NCBI RefSeq assembly: GCF_007049795.1
Contig: NZ_SCFY01000011.1
Span: 1-64,000, forward strand
Source: Ectopseudomonas mendocina
GTDB lineage: Bacteria; Pseudomonadota; Gammaproteobacteria; Pseudomonadales; Pseudomonadaceae
Direction of reading: 5' to 3'
DNA: 64,000 nt
Shown: positions 23,823-35,200 of the stretch, in pieces
Numbering within the stretch: position 1 is the stretch's first letter
Layout: every line of letters starts with the position of its first letter
Notes under the pieces: generated by a model
What the model was told of the DNA's origin: nothing
The model's database searches: none
Seen by the model: the letters and a program-made list of their open reading frames with translations, nothing else
Translations under genes and position numbers: made by a program

Positions 23823-24175
23823 ACGCGTGCGTGCGGCTGGTCATGGTTCTGCTGCTCGTCATGAACAGCATGGCTTTCGCCATAGACCGTGACCTGGATA
23901 ACGATGGCCGTTGGGACTTCGGCGCGGGCGGCACGGATCGCGACATGGATAACGATGGACGTTGGGACTTCAACGCCGGTGGCACTGATCGAGACGTCGA
24001 CAACGACGGCCGCTGGGATCACGACAAAGGTGGCACAGACCGTGACCTGGACAATGACAACCGCTGGGATTTCGGTGCTGGCGGTACTGATCGGGATATC
24101 GACAATGATGGCCGCTGGGACTACGACAAAGGCGGCAGCGCCCGTGATCTGGACAACGACAATCGTCGTGATTGA
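23819..24175 (+). CDS. Secreted Asp-rich repeat protein (DxDNDGRWD)
   Basis: 118 residues. A signal peptide (1-21, ending AFA) leads into five full 17-residue repeats and one partial repeat of the form TDRDxDNDGRWDxxxGG. The DxDNDG core is the calcium-loop motif of thrombospondin type 3 and dockerin-like repeats, so extracellular or periplasmic calcium binding is likely. The gene starts inside the end of rmuC (ATGA overlap), an unexpected pairing. Confidence 0.75.
   Translation: MNACVRLVMVLLLVMNSMAFAIDRDLDNDGRWDFGAGGTDRDMDNDGRWDFNAGGTDRDVDNDGRWDHDKGGTDRDLDNDNRWDFGAGGTDRDIDNDGRWDYDKGGSARDLDNDNRRD
23882..24172 (+). repeat. Tandem 51-bp coding repeat, about 5.7 copies
   Basis: Five 17-codon units plus a 12-codon remainder inside the secreted protein gene. 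Units differ mainly at the position after DRD (L, M, V, L, I) and in the FGAGG/HDKGG/YDKGG ending, so they have diverged while keeping the aspartate positions. Copy number could vary between strains by slippage. Confidence 0.8.
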
Positions 24176-24234
24176 CGCCTGTCATGCTGCAGTTACACGC
24201 TGCCTCCAACAACGCCCAGCAGGAAGCAACCGCC

Positions 24235-24876
24235 ATGAATAAACCCACCACCGTGCAGGCACTGGAAGATCTGGGGCGTGTCAGGCTCTCCAGGAGCTTC
24301 TTCATGCGCGATTTCCTCTATTCGGAAATCAGCCAGATCGATGGCATCCCGAATATCCCTGACTTCCCCGACCGCGCCATCGAGGCCGGGCGCCAGCTCT
24401 GCGAGCAGTTGCTGGAGCCGCTGCAGGATCGCTTCGGCCGCATCGCCATTCGCTCGGCGTATCGCTCCGCGGCGGTAAACGCCAAAGGCGCAGAAGACGG
24501 CAATAACTGCGCGAAGAACGAAAGCAACTACGCCGCGCATATCTGGGATTACCCGGATGCCGACGGCCACCTGGGCGCTACCGCCTGCATTGTGGTGCCG
24601 GCCCTGCTGCCCTGGTATGACCAAACCAGTGACTGGACACCCCTGGCCTGGTGGATTCACGACAACCTGCCCTACGCCAATCAGTACTGGTTCCCCAAAC
24701 TGGCCGCCTTCAACCTGCGCTGGAGCGCCAACCCTCAGGTGCTGCCAAGCATCAACACCTATGTCACCAACCCGCATACCGGGGATAAGAAGGCGTTGGT
24801 ACACAAGGGCGTGGCGGCCCTTGGCTTGCAGGAGCGTAAGCAGATCGTAGAGCCCTGGCTAGCTAGCCTGGGCTGA
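24235..24876 (+). CDS. Hypothetical protein with weak M15-peptidase-like features
   Basis: 213 residues, cytosolic by appearance (no signal peptide from the chosen start). The segment at about 75-125 (IAIRSAYRSAAVNAKG... NYAAHIWDYPDADGHLGATA) resembles the SxYRS...HxxG region of M15-type peptidases, but the expected zinc-ligand aspartate after HLGATA is a cysteine, so activity is doubtful. The ATG at 24235 has AGGAAG upstream; an earlier start would overlap the repeat protein. The 242 bases that follow hold no gene I can see. Confidence 0.65.
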   Translation: MNKPTTVQALEDLGRVRLSRSFFMRDFLYSEISQIDGIPNIPDFPDRAIEAGRQLCEQLLEPLQDRFGRIAIRSAYRSAAVNAKGAEDGNNCAKNESNYAAHIWDYPDADGHLGATACIVVPALLPWYDQTSDWTPLAWWIHDNLPYANQYWFPKLAAFNLRWSANPQVLPSINTYVTNPHTGDKKALVHKGVAALGLQERKQIVEPWLASLG

Positions 24877-25118
24877 GCGCAGGGCTGGGGATGGCTGCCA
24901 GCTGCAAACAGCGGTGTGTCGCTTTACCCCTGCTTTGCCAATGGATAAGGTGACGGGCATCGCAAAATGGCAGGTCGTGGTATCCCAGGGATGGCCCTCC
25001 AGATGCGCGGCGGCAACCGCCGCCTGGCGCTTCGCTCCCCCCGGTTCCCGTCTGTAATGCTGCCCCTAATTGAATTGAGTCGACCCGCGCTCTGGCGGGC
25101 GGCTATGGAGTGTTGTGC

Positions 25119-27062
25119 ATGAGTGAGTTGGAGCAGGCCCTGCTGGCCGCCGTACCGGCCGATGGATCGAGCATTGGCAATCAGTCGCTACTGGAGCGCC
25201 TCAAGGGGCAGTTTCCCGATCTGAATGAAGACGCCTTCTGGGCCGCGCGCGATGGGCTGATCGAGCAGGGCGTGCTGCAGAAAGGTCGTGGCCGTGGCGG
25301 CTCGGTACTTCGTGCCCAAGCCGCTACTGGCAGCCTGGCCGACCAAGCATTGAGTAAAGCGCGTGAGCGCTTCGAGCCGACGGCTGCGGCAGAGGTGTCA
25401 GCCGACTATGTGGTGGAGGCCGCGGCTGCGGTGAAAAAGGGCAGGGCGGCCAAGGTGCAGCCCGCCACCAGCATCGAGGCCATGGAGAAAACCCTCTGGG
25501 CCACCGCCGACAAGCTGCGCGCCAATATGGACGCCGCCGAGTACAAGCACATCGTGCTCGGGCTGATCTTCCTCAAGTACATCTCCGACAGTTTCGCCGG
25601 CCGCCGTGCCGAGCTGGAGCGCAAGCTGACTGACGAGAACGACGATTACTACCTGGGCGACGACGACCCAGAGGCGCTTAACGCCGAACTGGAAGACCGC
25701 GACTACTACCGCGAGGTCAACGTGTTCTGGGTGCCGGAAGTGGCGCGCTGGGAGTCGATCCGCGCCGCCGCCAAGCAGGTGGATATCGGCAAGCGCATCG
25801 ACGAGGCCCTGGCTGCCATCGAGGCGGAGAACCCCAAGCTGAAGAACATCCTCGACAAACGCTACGCCCGCGCGCAGCTGCCGGATGGCAAGCTGGGTGA
25901 GCTGGTGGATTTGATCTCTACCATCGGCTTCGGTAGTGACGCCGGCAAGGCGCGCGATCTGCTCGGCCAGGTCTACGAATACTTCCTTGGCCAGTTCGCC
26001 AGCGCCGAAGGCAAGAAGGGTGGGCAGTTCTACACGCCGGCCAGCATCGTGAAAACCCTGGTGGCGGTGCTCAATCCGCACCATGGCAAGGTCTACGATC
26101 CCTGCTGCGGTTCGGGCGGTATGTTCGTGCAGTCTGAGAAGTTCATCGAGGCCCATGGCGGCAAGCTGGGCGATGTGTCCATCTACGGGCAGGAGTCCAA
26201 CCCCACCACCTGGCGCCTGGCGGCGATGAACCTGGCCATTCGCGGTATTGACTTCAACCTCGGCAAGGAGCCGGCGGATACCTTTATTCGCAACCAGCAC
26301 AGCGATCTGCGTGCCGACTTCGTGCTGGCCAACCCGCCGTTCAATATCAGTGACTGGTGGCACGGCAGCCTGGACGGCGACCCGCGCTGGGTGTATGGCA
26401 CCCCGCCGCAAGGCAACGCCAACTACGCCTGGCTGCAGCACATGCTCTACCACCTCAAGCCCAATGGCCGCGCCGGCATCGTGCTGGCCAACGGCTCGAT
26501 GAGCTCCAGCCAGAACAGCGAAGGCGAGATTCGCCGCGCCATGGTCGAGGCCGATGTGGTGGAAGTGATGGTCGCATTGCCCGGCCAGCTGTTCTTCAAC
26601 ACCCAGATTCCCGCCTGCCTGTGGTTCCTCGCCAAGGACAAGCGCCATGCCCTCAGCACCGCCGGCATCGACCGCAGCGGCCAGGTGCTGTTTATCGATG
26701 CACGCAAGCTCGGCACCAGCGTTAGCCGCGTGCAGATCGAGCTGACCGATGCCGATATCGAACGCATTGCCAGCACCGTGGCGGCCTGGCGTGGCGAGGC
26801 GTTGGATGAAGGCGGGCAGGTTGGCGAATACGCCGATATTCCCGGCTTCTGTCGTAGCGTCACTCTTAATGAGATCGCCGAACACGGCCATGTGCTGACA
26901 CCGGGCCGCTACGTGGGTGCCGAAGAGGTGGAGGATGACGACGAAGCTTTTGCCGAGAAGATGCAACGGCTGACAAAGCAGCTCGGCCAGCAGATGCAGA
27001 AGGGCGCGGAACTCGATCAGTTGATCCGGCAAAAGCTGGGGGGGCTGGGGTATGAGTTCTGA
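25119..27062 (+). CDS. hsdM: Type I restriction-modification DNA methyltransferase subunit (HsdM)
   Basis: 647 residues. An N-terminal extra winged-helix-like part (1-75) precedes the HsdM N-terminal helical domain (about 115-250) and the N6-adenine methyltransferase core: GQFYTP (about 302), [10 protein letters not shown] (about 327, motif I) and LANPPFN (about 405, motif IV). It methylates host DNA with HsdS and is also needed for restriction with HsdR. The start at 25119 follows a GGAG-like site. The end overlaps hsdS by 11 bases. Confidence 0.95.
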   Translation: MSELEQALLAAVPADGSSIGNQSLLERLKGQFPDLNEDAFWAARDGLIEQGVLQKGRGRGGSVLRAQAATGSLADQALSKARERFEPTAAAEVSADYVVEAAAAVKKGRAAKVQPATSIEAMEKTLWATADKLRANMDAAEYKHIVLGLIFLKYISDSFAGRRAELERKLTDENDDYYLGDDDPEALNAELEDRDYYREVNVFWVPEVARWESIRAAAKQVDIGKRIDEALAAIEAENPKLKNILDKRYARAQLPDGKLGELVDLISTIGFGSDAGKARDLLGQVYEYFLGQFASAEGKKGGQFYTPASIVKTLVAVLNPHHGKVYDPCCGSGGMFVQSEKFIEAHGGKLGDVSIYGQESNPTTWRLAAMNLAIRGIDFNLGKEPADTFIRNQHSDLRADFVLANPPFNISDWWHGSLDGDPRWVYGTPPQGNANYAWLQHMLYHLKPNGRAGIVLANGSMSSSQNSEGEIRRAMVEADVVEVMVALPGQLFFNTQIPACLWFLAKDKRHALSTAGIDRSGQVLFIDARKLGTSVSRVQIELTDADIERIASTVAAWRGEALDEGGQVGEYADIPGFCRSVTLNEIAEHGHVLTPGRYVGAEEVEDDDEAFAEKMQRLTKQLGQQMQKGAELDQLIRQKLGGLGYEF

Positions 27063-28374
27063 GCTAGAAATGCAGCCTCTAGGGTCGTTTGTCACCCTTG
27101 TTTCCGGAAATACGCCGTCAAAATCAAATTCAAACTACTGGGGCGGGGACATTCCGTGGATTTCTGCAAAAGACATGGGCGACTTCTGGATCTCTGACTC
27201 GGAGGATCACTTAACACCCGATGGTGCCTCCGTAGCATCAAGGCTCGTTCCTTCTGGGTCAGTTCTCTTGTTGACGCGTGGGATGACCCTGCACAAGAGG
27301 GTTCCGATTTGCCGAACGGCCAAGCCCGCCACGTTCAATCAAGATGTGAAGGCTGTTTTGCCTAGGCCAGGTGTTTCAAGTCGGTTTGTTCCATACCTCC
27401 TTGTGGGCAATCATGATCGTTTGCATGCCAAGGTGGATTCTGCAGGGCATGGAACAGGTCGATTGAATACTGAGGCTGTCTTGAGCTTTCCAGTCTGGGT
27501 GCCCGACTTGAAAGAACAAGAGAGAATTGCGGATGTCGGCGAGTCTCTCGACGACCGCATCACCCTGCTACGCGAAACAAACGCCACCCTCGAAGCGATC
27601 GCCCAGGCGCTGTTCAAATCCTGGTTCGTCGATTTCGATCCCGTGCGCGCCAAGGCCGAAGGCCGCCAGCCGGAAGGCATGGACGCCGCCACTGCCGCCC
27701 TGTTCCCCGATAGCTTCGAAGAGTCCGAACTGGGCTTGGTGCCGAAGGGGTGGACGGTAATGCCAATCGGTGAGGCCGTTGAGTGCGTTGGGGGTGGCAC
27801 GCCAGATACGAAAAACGAAGCCTACTGGCAACCAGAAGAGTTTTCGTGGTCATCGCCGAAAGACCTTTCAGGCCTGCAGTCACCTGTGCTGCTATCGACT
27901 GAGCGCAAGCTGTCGGCCCAAGGTTTGGCAAAGGTGAGTTCTGGCTTACTGCCGAGCGGAACGCTGTTGATGTCTTCTCGAGCCCCTATAGGTTATCTGG
28001 CGATCGCACAAATCGAGCTGGCAGTGAACCAGGGATACATCGCGATGTTGCCTGGAGGTAGGCTGCCAGTTTTGTTTTTGCTTTTCTGGTGCCGGATGAA
28101 CATGGAGGTGATTAAAGGTCGAGCTAATGGTTCAACCTTCATGGAAATCAGTAAAAAGGCTTTCCGGCCAATCTCTGCATTGGTGCCATCGGCTGAGGTG
28201 TTGGCGGCATTTGAGCAAGTAGTAGGTCCGCTGTTCGAACGATTGGTAGCCAACGAGCGCCAAGCCCAAACCCTCACCCAACTCCGCGACACCCTCTTAC
28301 CCCGCCTGATCTCCGGCCAGCTGCGCCTGCCAGAAGCGGAAACTGCACAGAACGATAGGGATATTGCCGAATGA
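27052..28374 (+). CDS. hsdS: Type I restriction-modification specificity subunit (HsdS)
   Basis: 440 residues. Two target-recognition domains (about 5-160 and 230-380), each ending in a helical conserved region ([30 protein letters not shown]; then [24 protein letters not shown]). The two recognition domains differ, so the target should be bipartite and asymmetric. The coding DNA of the recognition domains is more AT-rich than hsdM, typical of exchanged specificity segments. Stop overlaps the next start (ATGA). Confidence 0.94.
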   Translation: MSSELEMQPLGSFVTLVSGNTPSKSNSNYWGGDIPWISAKDMGDFWISDSEDHLTPDGASVASRLVPSGSVLLLTRGMTLHKRVPICRTAKPATFNQDVKAVLPRPGVSSRFVPYLLVGNHDRLHAKVDSAGHGTGRLNTEAVLSFPVWVPDLKEQERIADVGESLDDRITLLRETNATLEAIAQALFKSWFVDFDPVRAKAEGRQPEGMDAATAALFPDSFEESELGLVPKGWTVMPIGEAVECVGGGTPDTKNEAYWQPEEFSWSSPKDLSGLQSPVLLSTERKLSAQGLAKVSSGLLPSGTLLMSSRAPIGYLAIAQIELAVNQGYIAMLPGGRLPVLFLLFWCRMNMEVIKGRANGSTFMEISKKAFRPISALVPSAEVLAAFEQVVGPLFERLVANERQAQTLTQLRDTLLPRLISGQLRLPEAETAQNDRDIAE

Positions 28375-30917
28375 ACGAACCTGTAGCCGAACGCGAAGCC
28401 CTGTGGGATCAGTTTCTGCAGCGCTGGCCGCTGGAAACCCTGCGTGATATGACGCTGGCACAGTACAGCCAGGCGGGCACCGATGACTACTTTTGCCGCT
28501 GGCTGGAAAAGCACACCGAATCGCTGGGCTCGATCTGGGGTGGCTCGGCCTTCAAGTTCGGGGTGTTTTCCCGGCTCGACAAACAGGAAAAGACCAGCCC
28601 GCACCATGAGTTCAGCGAGCAGTACGCCTGGCTGAAGAAGTACGGCGCAAGCGCCGAACAGGCCTTTGCCGTGGTGCGCGAGCATATCGTCAGCGTGGCC
28701 GAGGCTGCGCGGCGGGGTGATCTGGAAAGCATCGAGCAGGTGGATCTTGGCCCGGTGGTGAAGTGGAAGATCGCCTTCCTGTACCAGGATCGGCAGAACC
28801 CAAGCATTCTCTGCGTGTATGCCGCCCGCGATCTGTGTGCTGCACTGGGCCGCAAGGCCAGTCATAACGAAAAACTGGCCCCGCTGCAGCGGGAGCTGAT
28901 GACTCAACGCCAGGGCGCGAACCTCTTTGCCTTCTCGGATCAGGTATGGGAGCTGGCCCAGGGCTGGCACCGTAAGCACAGCCTGGCCGAGCAGGCGCTG
29001 GAGTATTTCAAGGACGACGCCGAACGTTTTCAGCTCATCAATGAAACCCAGAAGATGGCGGGCTTTCGTCTGGGCAATGGTCGGGAGCTGGCGCTGCTGC
29101 GCGAGGGCAGCAAACTGAGCCTGTTTGTCGCTCCCGGCCCATGGCAGCAGACGTTCACTGTGCTGGATACCAAAGTCTACTCCCCCGATACCGCGCGGCA
29201 TTCCGGGCTGTCCTCATGTGCGCCGTCACTGGCGCTGGGGCACCCAGCCGTAGCCATCAAGCTGGCAGACCTGGCGGCACTGGAAGAACTTTGTCAGGTC
29301 TATGAGCTGGATGCACATAGCCAAGTGCAGGTGGAGCCGGCAGGGCTTTCATCAGCTCAGGCTGCCGGCATTGCGCTGAACCAGATCCTGTTCGGCCCGC
29401 CCGGTACCGGCAAGACCTACGAAACCATCGATGCCGCGCTGGAAATCATCGAGCCATCTGCTCTGCTGCACGGGCGGAAACAGCGCCACGAGCGTTTCCG
29501 CGAATTGGTGAAGCAGAAGCGCGTGCGCTTTGTAACTTTCCACCAAAGCTTTAGCTACGAGGATTTCGTCGAGGGACTGCGCGCCCTGCCGCCAGGCAGC
29601 GAGGAAAACCCCGGCTCGGCACTGAGTTATGACGTGGCGAAGGGCGTGTTTGTCCAGCTATGCCAGGATGCGGTCAGCGACCCTGAGATGGGTGAAAAGC
29701 TGGGACTGAAGGATGATCCGACCATCTGGAAAATCTCCATCGAGGAGGCCAGCAGTGATGGTCGCACCCGGCGCTACTGTTTTGAGCAAGGTGAGGCGCG
29801 TATCGGCTGGAGTGGAACCGGCGACTTGAATCAGGCAGATCTGACCGATCCGGCGCTGAAGCTGGGCAGCAACGACCGCAGCTCGTTGGACAGCTTCGTG
29901 CGCGGGGTCGAGCCGGGCGATGTGCTGGTCTGTCTGGGCACACGCAAGACTATCTGCGCCGTCGGGGTGGTGACGGGTGAGTATGAGTATCAGCAGGAGG
30001 TGCCGCAGGGGGTACGCAAGGACTATGTGCATCGCTTGCCGGTCAACTGGCTGCTGAAGGACATCGACTTCGATATCACACTACTCAATGGCGGGGTCGG
30101 CCTGACCCTGAAGACGCTGTACCCGATGAACCGGCTGAGCTGGCCGGAGCTGAAGGGCGCACTGCAGGAGGCGGGCCATAGCCTGGCCGGTGAAAGCCCG
30201 GCAGCAGTGCGTGAAAAGCTGCCGTATGTGCTGATCATCGACGAGATCAACCGCGGCAATATTTCGCGCATCTTCGGCGAGCTGATCACCCTGATCGAGC
30301 CATCCAAACGGGCCGGTGCCGAGGAGGCGCTGGAGGTGCTGCTGCCGTACTCGAAGAAGCCTTTCAGCGTGCCGGACAACGTGTACCTAATCGGCACCAT
30401 GAACACCGCCGACCGCTCGCTGGCGGGGCTGGATATCGCCCTGCGCCGGCGCTTCACCTTCCGCGAAATGCCCCCGCGGCCGGATCTGCTGGACGGCGTG
30501 ACGGTGGACGGAGTGGACGTAGGTGAGCTGCTGCGGGTGATGAACCAGCGCATCGAGGTGCTGCTGGGGCGTGATTACTGCTTGGGACATGCCTATTTCA
30601 TGGAGCTGCAGCATGTCAGCGATGACGAGGCCTTGGCCCGGCTGGCGCTGATTTTCCGGCAGAAGGTGCTGCCGTTGCTGCAGGAATACTTCTTCGAGGA
30701 CTGGGAGCGCATCGGCTGGGTGTTGAATGACCAGAGTGCTGACAGCAACGGTACTCAGCCGTTCATCCGCCAGCCGGCAGAGGCTGAGGGTAAGAGCTTG
30801 CAGACGTTGTTCGGCAGCAAGGTGGCCGGTGGCCTGAGTGAGCGGCGCTGGGAGCTGAACGATGAGGCATTCGCCAGTATCGACAGCTACCGCAATATCT
30901 GTCGGAGCGCAGGGTGA
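28371..30917 (+). CDS. mcrB: McrB-like AAA+ GTPase with EVE-like insertion
   Basis: 848 residues. The N-terminal domain (1-320) is unusual and probably reads DNA. The AAA+ core has Walker A FGPPGTGKT (about 341-348), FVTFHQSFSYEDFVEGLR, a late Walker B VLIIDEINRGNISRIFGEL (about 620) and the McrB signature IGTMNTADRSLAGLD (about 675). Between Walker A and B (about 450-560) lies an insert resembling an EVE/PUA-like modified-base reader (EPGDVLVCLGTRKTICAVGVVTGEYEY). It couples nucleotide hydrolysis to McrC cleavage of modified DNA. It sits between hsdS and hsdR with start-stop overlaps. Confidence 0.9.
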   Translation: MNEPVAEREALWDQFLQRWPLETLRDMTLAQYSQAGTDDYFCRWLEKHTESLGSIWGGSAFKFGVFSRLDKQEKTSPHHEFSEQYAWLKKYGASAEQAFAVVREHIVSVAEAARRGDLESIEQVDLGPVVKWKIAFLYQDRQNPSILCVYAARDLCAALGRKASHNEKLAPLQRELMTQRQGANLFAFSDQVWELAQGWHRKHSLAEQALEYFKDDAERFQLINETQKMAGFRLGNGRELALLREGSKLSLFVAPGPWQQTFTVLDTKVYSPDTARHSGLSSCAPSLALGHPAVAIKLADLAALEELCQVYELDAHSQVQVEPAGLSSAQAAGIALNQILFGPPGTGKTYETIDAALEIIEPSALLHGRKQRHERFRELVKQKRVRFVTFHQSFSYEDFVEGLRALPPGSEENPGSALSYDVAKGVFVQLCQDAVSDPEMGEKLGLKDDPTIWKISIEEASSDGRTRRYCFEQGEARIGWSGTGDLNQADLTDPALKLGSNDRSSLDSFVRGVEPGDVLVCLGTRKTICAVGVVTGEYEYQQEVPQGVRKDYVHRLPVNWLLKDIDFDITLLNGGVGLTLKTLYPMNRLSWPELKGALQEAGHSLAGESPAAVREKLPYVLIIDEINRGNISRIFGELITLIEPSKRAGAEEALEVLLPYSKKPFSVPDNVYLIGTMNTADRSLAGLDIALRRRFTFREMPPRPDLLDGVTVDGVDVGELLRVMNQRIEVLLGRDYCLGHAYFMELQHVSDDEALARLALIFRQKVLPLLQEYFFEDWERIGWVLNDQSADSNGTQPFIRQPAEAEGKSLQTLFGSKVAGGLSERRWELNDEAFASIDSYRNICRSAG

Positions 30918-32200
30918 ACACCCGGCTGATCACCGTCCGTGAATATGCCCGTCTGACCACCGAGCCGGTGCCGCCTTCGCTGGATTGTGCACAGGTGCCG
31001 CCGAGCGCCTTCGACTGGCTGTGCGAGCTGCAGGCGTCCTTCAGTCGGAGAGGGGCGGCGTTGCTGCAGCAGGACGGGCGACGGGCGCTGAAGCTGGACA
31101 GCTACGTCGGGGTGATCGAAACCCCTTGCGGTACACGGTTGGAGATTCTGCCCAAGCACACCGAGCAGGCAGATTGTCAGCAGGCGGCGCGACACACGCT
31201 GCAGCGCATGTTGCAGACCGTGCTGGATCTGCCGGCGCGCGAAAGCGGGCCGGCCAGTCTGCGGTTGTTCGACGATGTGCCCTTGTCTGAATGGGTGATT
31301 CGGCAGTTTCTGCAGGGGCTGGATCATCTGGTCAAGCGTGGGGTGCGCTTCGACTATCAGCGTGTTGAGGAGGAGCAGCGCTTCCTGCGTGGTCAGTTGA
31401 ACGTGGTGGCGCAGATGCGCCAGCCGCCAGGGCGCCAGCATCACTTCCAGATCCGCCATGATGTATTCCTCGCCGACCGGGCGGAAAACCGCCTGCTGCG
31501 TCTAGCGCTGGAGCGGGTGTGCAAGTGCACGCAGGAGGCGGGCAACTGGCGGCTGGCCCATGAGCTGCGCAGCCTGCTGCTGGAAGTGCCGTCCAGCCGG
31601 GATATCCGCCAAGACTTCCGCCAGTGGCAGAACGACCGGCTGATGGCGCATTACCAGCCGTTGCGTCCCTGGTGCGAGCTGATCCTCGGCGAGCAGTCGC
31701 CGCTGGCGATCAGTGGCGATTGGCGTGGTGTCAGCATGCTGTTCCCGATGGAGGTGCTGTTCGAGCGCTATGTCGAGGTGCTGCTGCGTCGGCAATTGCT
31801 GGCGGGCAGCAAACTACGAGCCCAGTTGTCCGGCCAGGATCTGTGCCTCCACCGCGAGCGCGGCATGTTCCGTCTCAAGCCGGATCTGCTGCTGGAGCAG
31901 GCAGGCCGAAGCTGGGTGCTGGATACCAAGTGGAAGCTGCTGGACGCTGCTGCAGTATCCGACAAGTACGGCCTGAGTCAGGCGGACTTCTACCAGATGT
32001 TCGCCTATGGCCAGAAATACCTAGCAGGGCGTGGTGACATGGTGCTGATCTATCCGCACACCGAACGCTTCCAGAAGCCTTTGCCGCTGTTTGAGTTCTC
32101 CCCCGAGTTGCGCCTGCAGGTGGTGCCGTTCGATCTGGAAAGCGGCATATTGTGCCTGGATGGCCTGATAGAGCTGCCGCTGGCCACGGGCGGCCGGTAG
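30914..32200 (+). CDS. mcrC: McrC-like restriction nuclease subunit
   Basis: 428 residues. N-terminal McrC-type domain (about 1-230) and a C-terminal PD-(D/E)XK nuclease with RLKPDLLL (about 320) and VLDTKWKLLD (about 337), the aspartates and lysine expected for catalysis. GTG start overlapping the mcrB stop. It should cut DNA when activated by McrB. Its place inside a type I operon suggests joint regulation of restriction of unmodified and modified phage DNA. Confidence 0.9.
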   Translation: MNTRLITVREYARLTTEPVPPSLDCAQVPPSAFDWLCELQASFSRRGAALLQQDGRRALKLDSYVGVIETPCGTRLEILPKHTEQADCQQAARHTLQRMLQTVLDLPARESGPASLRLFDDVPLSEWVIRQFLQGLDHLVKRGVRFDYQRVEEEQRFLRGQLNVVAQMRQPPGRQHHFQIRHDVFLADRAENRLLRLALERVCKCTQEAGNWRLAHELRSLLLEVPSSRDIRQDFRQWQNDRLMAHYQPLRPWCELILGEQSPLAISGDWRGVSMLFPMEVLFERYVEVLLRRQLLAGSKLRAQLSGQDLCLHRERGMFRLKPDLLLEQAGRSWVLDTKWKLLDAAAVSDKYGLSQADFYQMFAYGQKYLAGRGDMVLIYPHTERFQKPLPLFEFSPELRLQVVPFDLESGILCLDGLIELPLATGGR

Positions 32201-32243
32201 TCAGCAGGCTGTTTGCTGTAGTGCAGGGAAAAGGATTTTTGTA

Positions 32244-35200
32244 ATGACCGAAGATCAACTGGAACAGGAAACCCTTGGCTGGCTCTGTGAGCAGGGATAC
32301 ACGCACCTCTATGGGCCGGATATTGCCCATGACGGCGATAACCCCGAGCGTGAGAGCTATCGCGATGTGATCTTGACCATGCGCCTGCGCACGGCAATTG
32401 CCCGACTCAACCCTCAGGTGCCTTTGGCTGCGCGCGAAGATGCGCTGCACCAGGTGCTGGAGTTGGGTGTGGTAGTGCAGCTCTCGGCCAATCGTCTGTT
32501 CCATCGTCTGCTGGTCAGCGGTGTGCCGGTGCAGTACCAAAAGGATGGCGAGACGCGTGGTGACTTCGTGCGCCTGATCGATTGGGCGGACGTGCGGGCC
32601 AACGAGTGGCTGGCGGTCAACCAGTTCAGCATTCAGGGGCAGAAGCATATTCGCCGACCGGACATCATCCTGTTCGTCAACGGGCTGCCGCTGGTGCTGT
32701 TGGAGCTGAAGAACCCGGCGGATGTGAATGCCGACCTGGTCAAGGCATTCGATCAGATTCAGACCTACAAGGAGCAGATTCCGGACGTCTTCGAGTACAA
32801 CGAAATTCTGGTCATCAGCGATGGCAGCGAGGCGCGCATGGGCTCGTTGTCGGCGGATATCGAGCGCTTTGCGCGCTGGCGCACCATCGATGGTGTAACG
32901 GTCGATCCGCTGGGTGAGTTCAACGAGCTGGAGACGCTGGTGCGTGGTGTGCTGCAGCCGGCGATGCTGCTGGATTACCTGCGCTACTTCGTGCTGTTCG
33001 AGGATGATGGTAGGCTGGTGAAGAAGATTGCCGGCTATCACCAGTTCCATGCCGTGCGTGCGGCCATTCAGCAGGTGGTCAGCGCCTCGCGTCCAGGTGG
33101 CACGCACAAGGGCGGGGTGGTTTGGCACACCCAGGGCTCGGGTAAGAGCATCACCATGACCTGCTTCGCCGCGCGCGTGATGCAGGAAGCGGCGATGGAA
33201 AACCCGACCATCGTGGTGATCACCGACCGCAATGACCTAGATGGCCAGCTGTTCGGCGTGTTCTCGCTGTCGCAGGATTTGCTACGCGAGCAGCCGGTGC
33301 AGGCGCTGACCCGTGGTGACCTGCGCGAGAAACTGGGCAACCGACCCAGTGGCGGCATTGTCTTCGCCACTATCCAGAAGTTCATGCCGGGCGAGGATGA
33401 AGACAGCTTCCCGGTGCTCTCGGAGCGTTCGAATATCGTGGTGGTGGCCGACGAGGCGCACCGCACCCAGTACGGCTTTGGTGCCTCATTGAAGGCGCCG
33501 GACCTCAAGGTGGCCGAGGCCAGTGCCCGCTATCAGGTTGGGTATGCCCAGCACCTGCGCGATGCCTTGCCCAATGCCACCTTCGTGGCCTTCACCGGCA
33601 CGCCGGTGTCCAGTGAGGATCGCGACACCCGCGCGGTATTCGGCGACTACATCCACGTCTACGACATGCAGCAGGCCAAGGAAGATGGTGCCACCGTGGC
33701 CATCTACTACGAGTCTCGCCTGGCCAAGTTGTCGCTCAAGGACGCGGAGCTGGCGCATATCGACGAGGAGGTCGATGAGCTGGCCGAGGATGAGGAGGAG
33801 GATCAGCAGTCTCGCCTGAAATCACGCTGGGCCGCGCTGGAGAAAGTCGTTGGGGCCGAGCCGCGGATCAAGAGTGTGGCGGCTGATCTGGTGGCGCACT
33901 TCGAGGAGCGTAACCAAGCGCAGAGCGGCAAGGCCATGGTGGTGGCCATGAGCCGCGAGATCTGTGTGCACCTGTACAACGAGATCATCGCGCTGCGCCC
34001 AGAGTGGCACGACGAAGACCCGAAGAAGGGGGCAGTGAAGATCGTCATGACCGGCAGTGCCTCGGACAAGGCTTTGCTGCGCCCCCACATCTATCCGAGC
34101 CAGGTGAAGAAAAGCCTGGAGCAGCGCTTCAAGGACCCGAAAGACCCGCTGCAGCTGGTTATCGTCCGTGACATGTGGCTGACCGGCTTCGATGCGCCCT
34201 GCGTGCATACCCTGTATGTCGATAAACCCATGAAGGGCCACAACCTGATGCAGGCCATCGCTCGGGTGAACCGCGTGTTCAAGGACAAGCAGGGCGGCCT
34301 GGTGGTGGATTACATCGGCATCGCCAACGAGCTGAAGGCAGCACTCAAGGAGTACACCGCGAGCAAAGGGCGGGGGCGGCCTACGGTCGATGCCCATGAG
34401 GCCTATGCGGTGCTGGAGGAAAAGCTCGATGTGCTGCGCAGCCTGCTGCATGGCTTTGATTACAGCGACTACCTGATAGGCGGGCACAAGCTGCTGGCTG
34501 GGGCGGCCAACCATGTGTTGGGCCTGGAAGATGGCAAGAAGCGCTTTGCTGACAATGCGCTGGCTATGAGCAAGGCCTTCACCCTGTGCTGCACGCTGGA
34601 TGAAGCCAAGGCTGTCCGTGAGGAGGTCGCCTTCCTGCAGGCGATCAAGGTGTTGCTGACCAAGCGCGACATCAGCGCAAAAAAGAAAACGGATGAGGAA
34701 CGAGAGCTTGCGATCCGCCAGATCATCGGCAATGCAGTGGTTTCCGGTGAGGTGGTGGATGTGTTCGAGGCGGTTGGCCTGGACAAGCCCAATATCGGCC
34801 TGCTGGATGACGAGTTCCTCGCCGAGGTGCGCAACCTGCCGGAGAAGAACCTTGCCGTGGAGCTGCTGGAACGGCTGCTGGAAGGCGAGATCAAGAGCAA
34901 GTTTGCCAGCAACCTGGCCCAGGAGAAGAAGTTCTCCGAGCTGCTCGATAGCGTGATCAAGCGCTACCAGAACCGCTCCATCGAAACCGCCCAGGTCATC
35001 GAAGAGCTAATCGAGATGGCCAAGAAGTTCGCCGCTGCGAGTAAGCGCGGTGACCAGCTGGGGCTGAATGACGATGAGCTGGCTTTCTACGATGCGCTGG
35101 CCAACAACGAGTCATCAGTACGCGAGCTGGGCGATGAGACCTTGGCCAAGATCGCCCATGAGCTGACCGAAAGCCTGCGGCAGAACGTGACCGTGGACTG

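Noticed and set aside
25398..27095. 565-codon open frame on the - strand
   Set aside because: Antisense to hsdM, which has all methyltransferase motifs.
27993..29201. 402-codon open frame on the - strand
   Set aside because: Antisense across the hsdS/mcrB junction; no recognisable domain.
31875..33128. 417-codon open frame on the - strand
   Set aside because: Antisense to mcrC and hsdR, whose motifs are intact.
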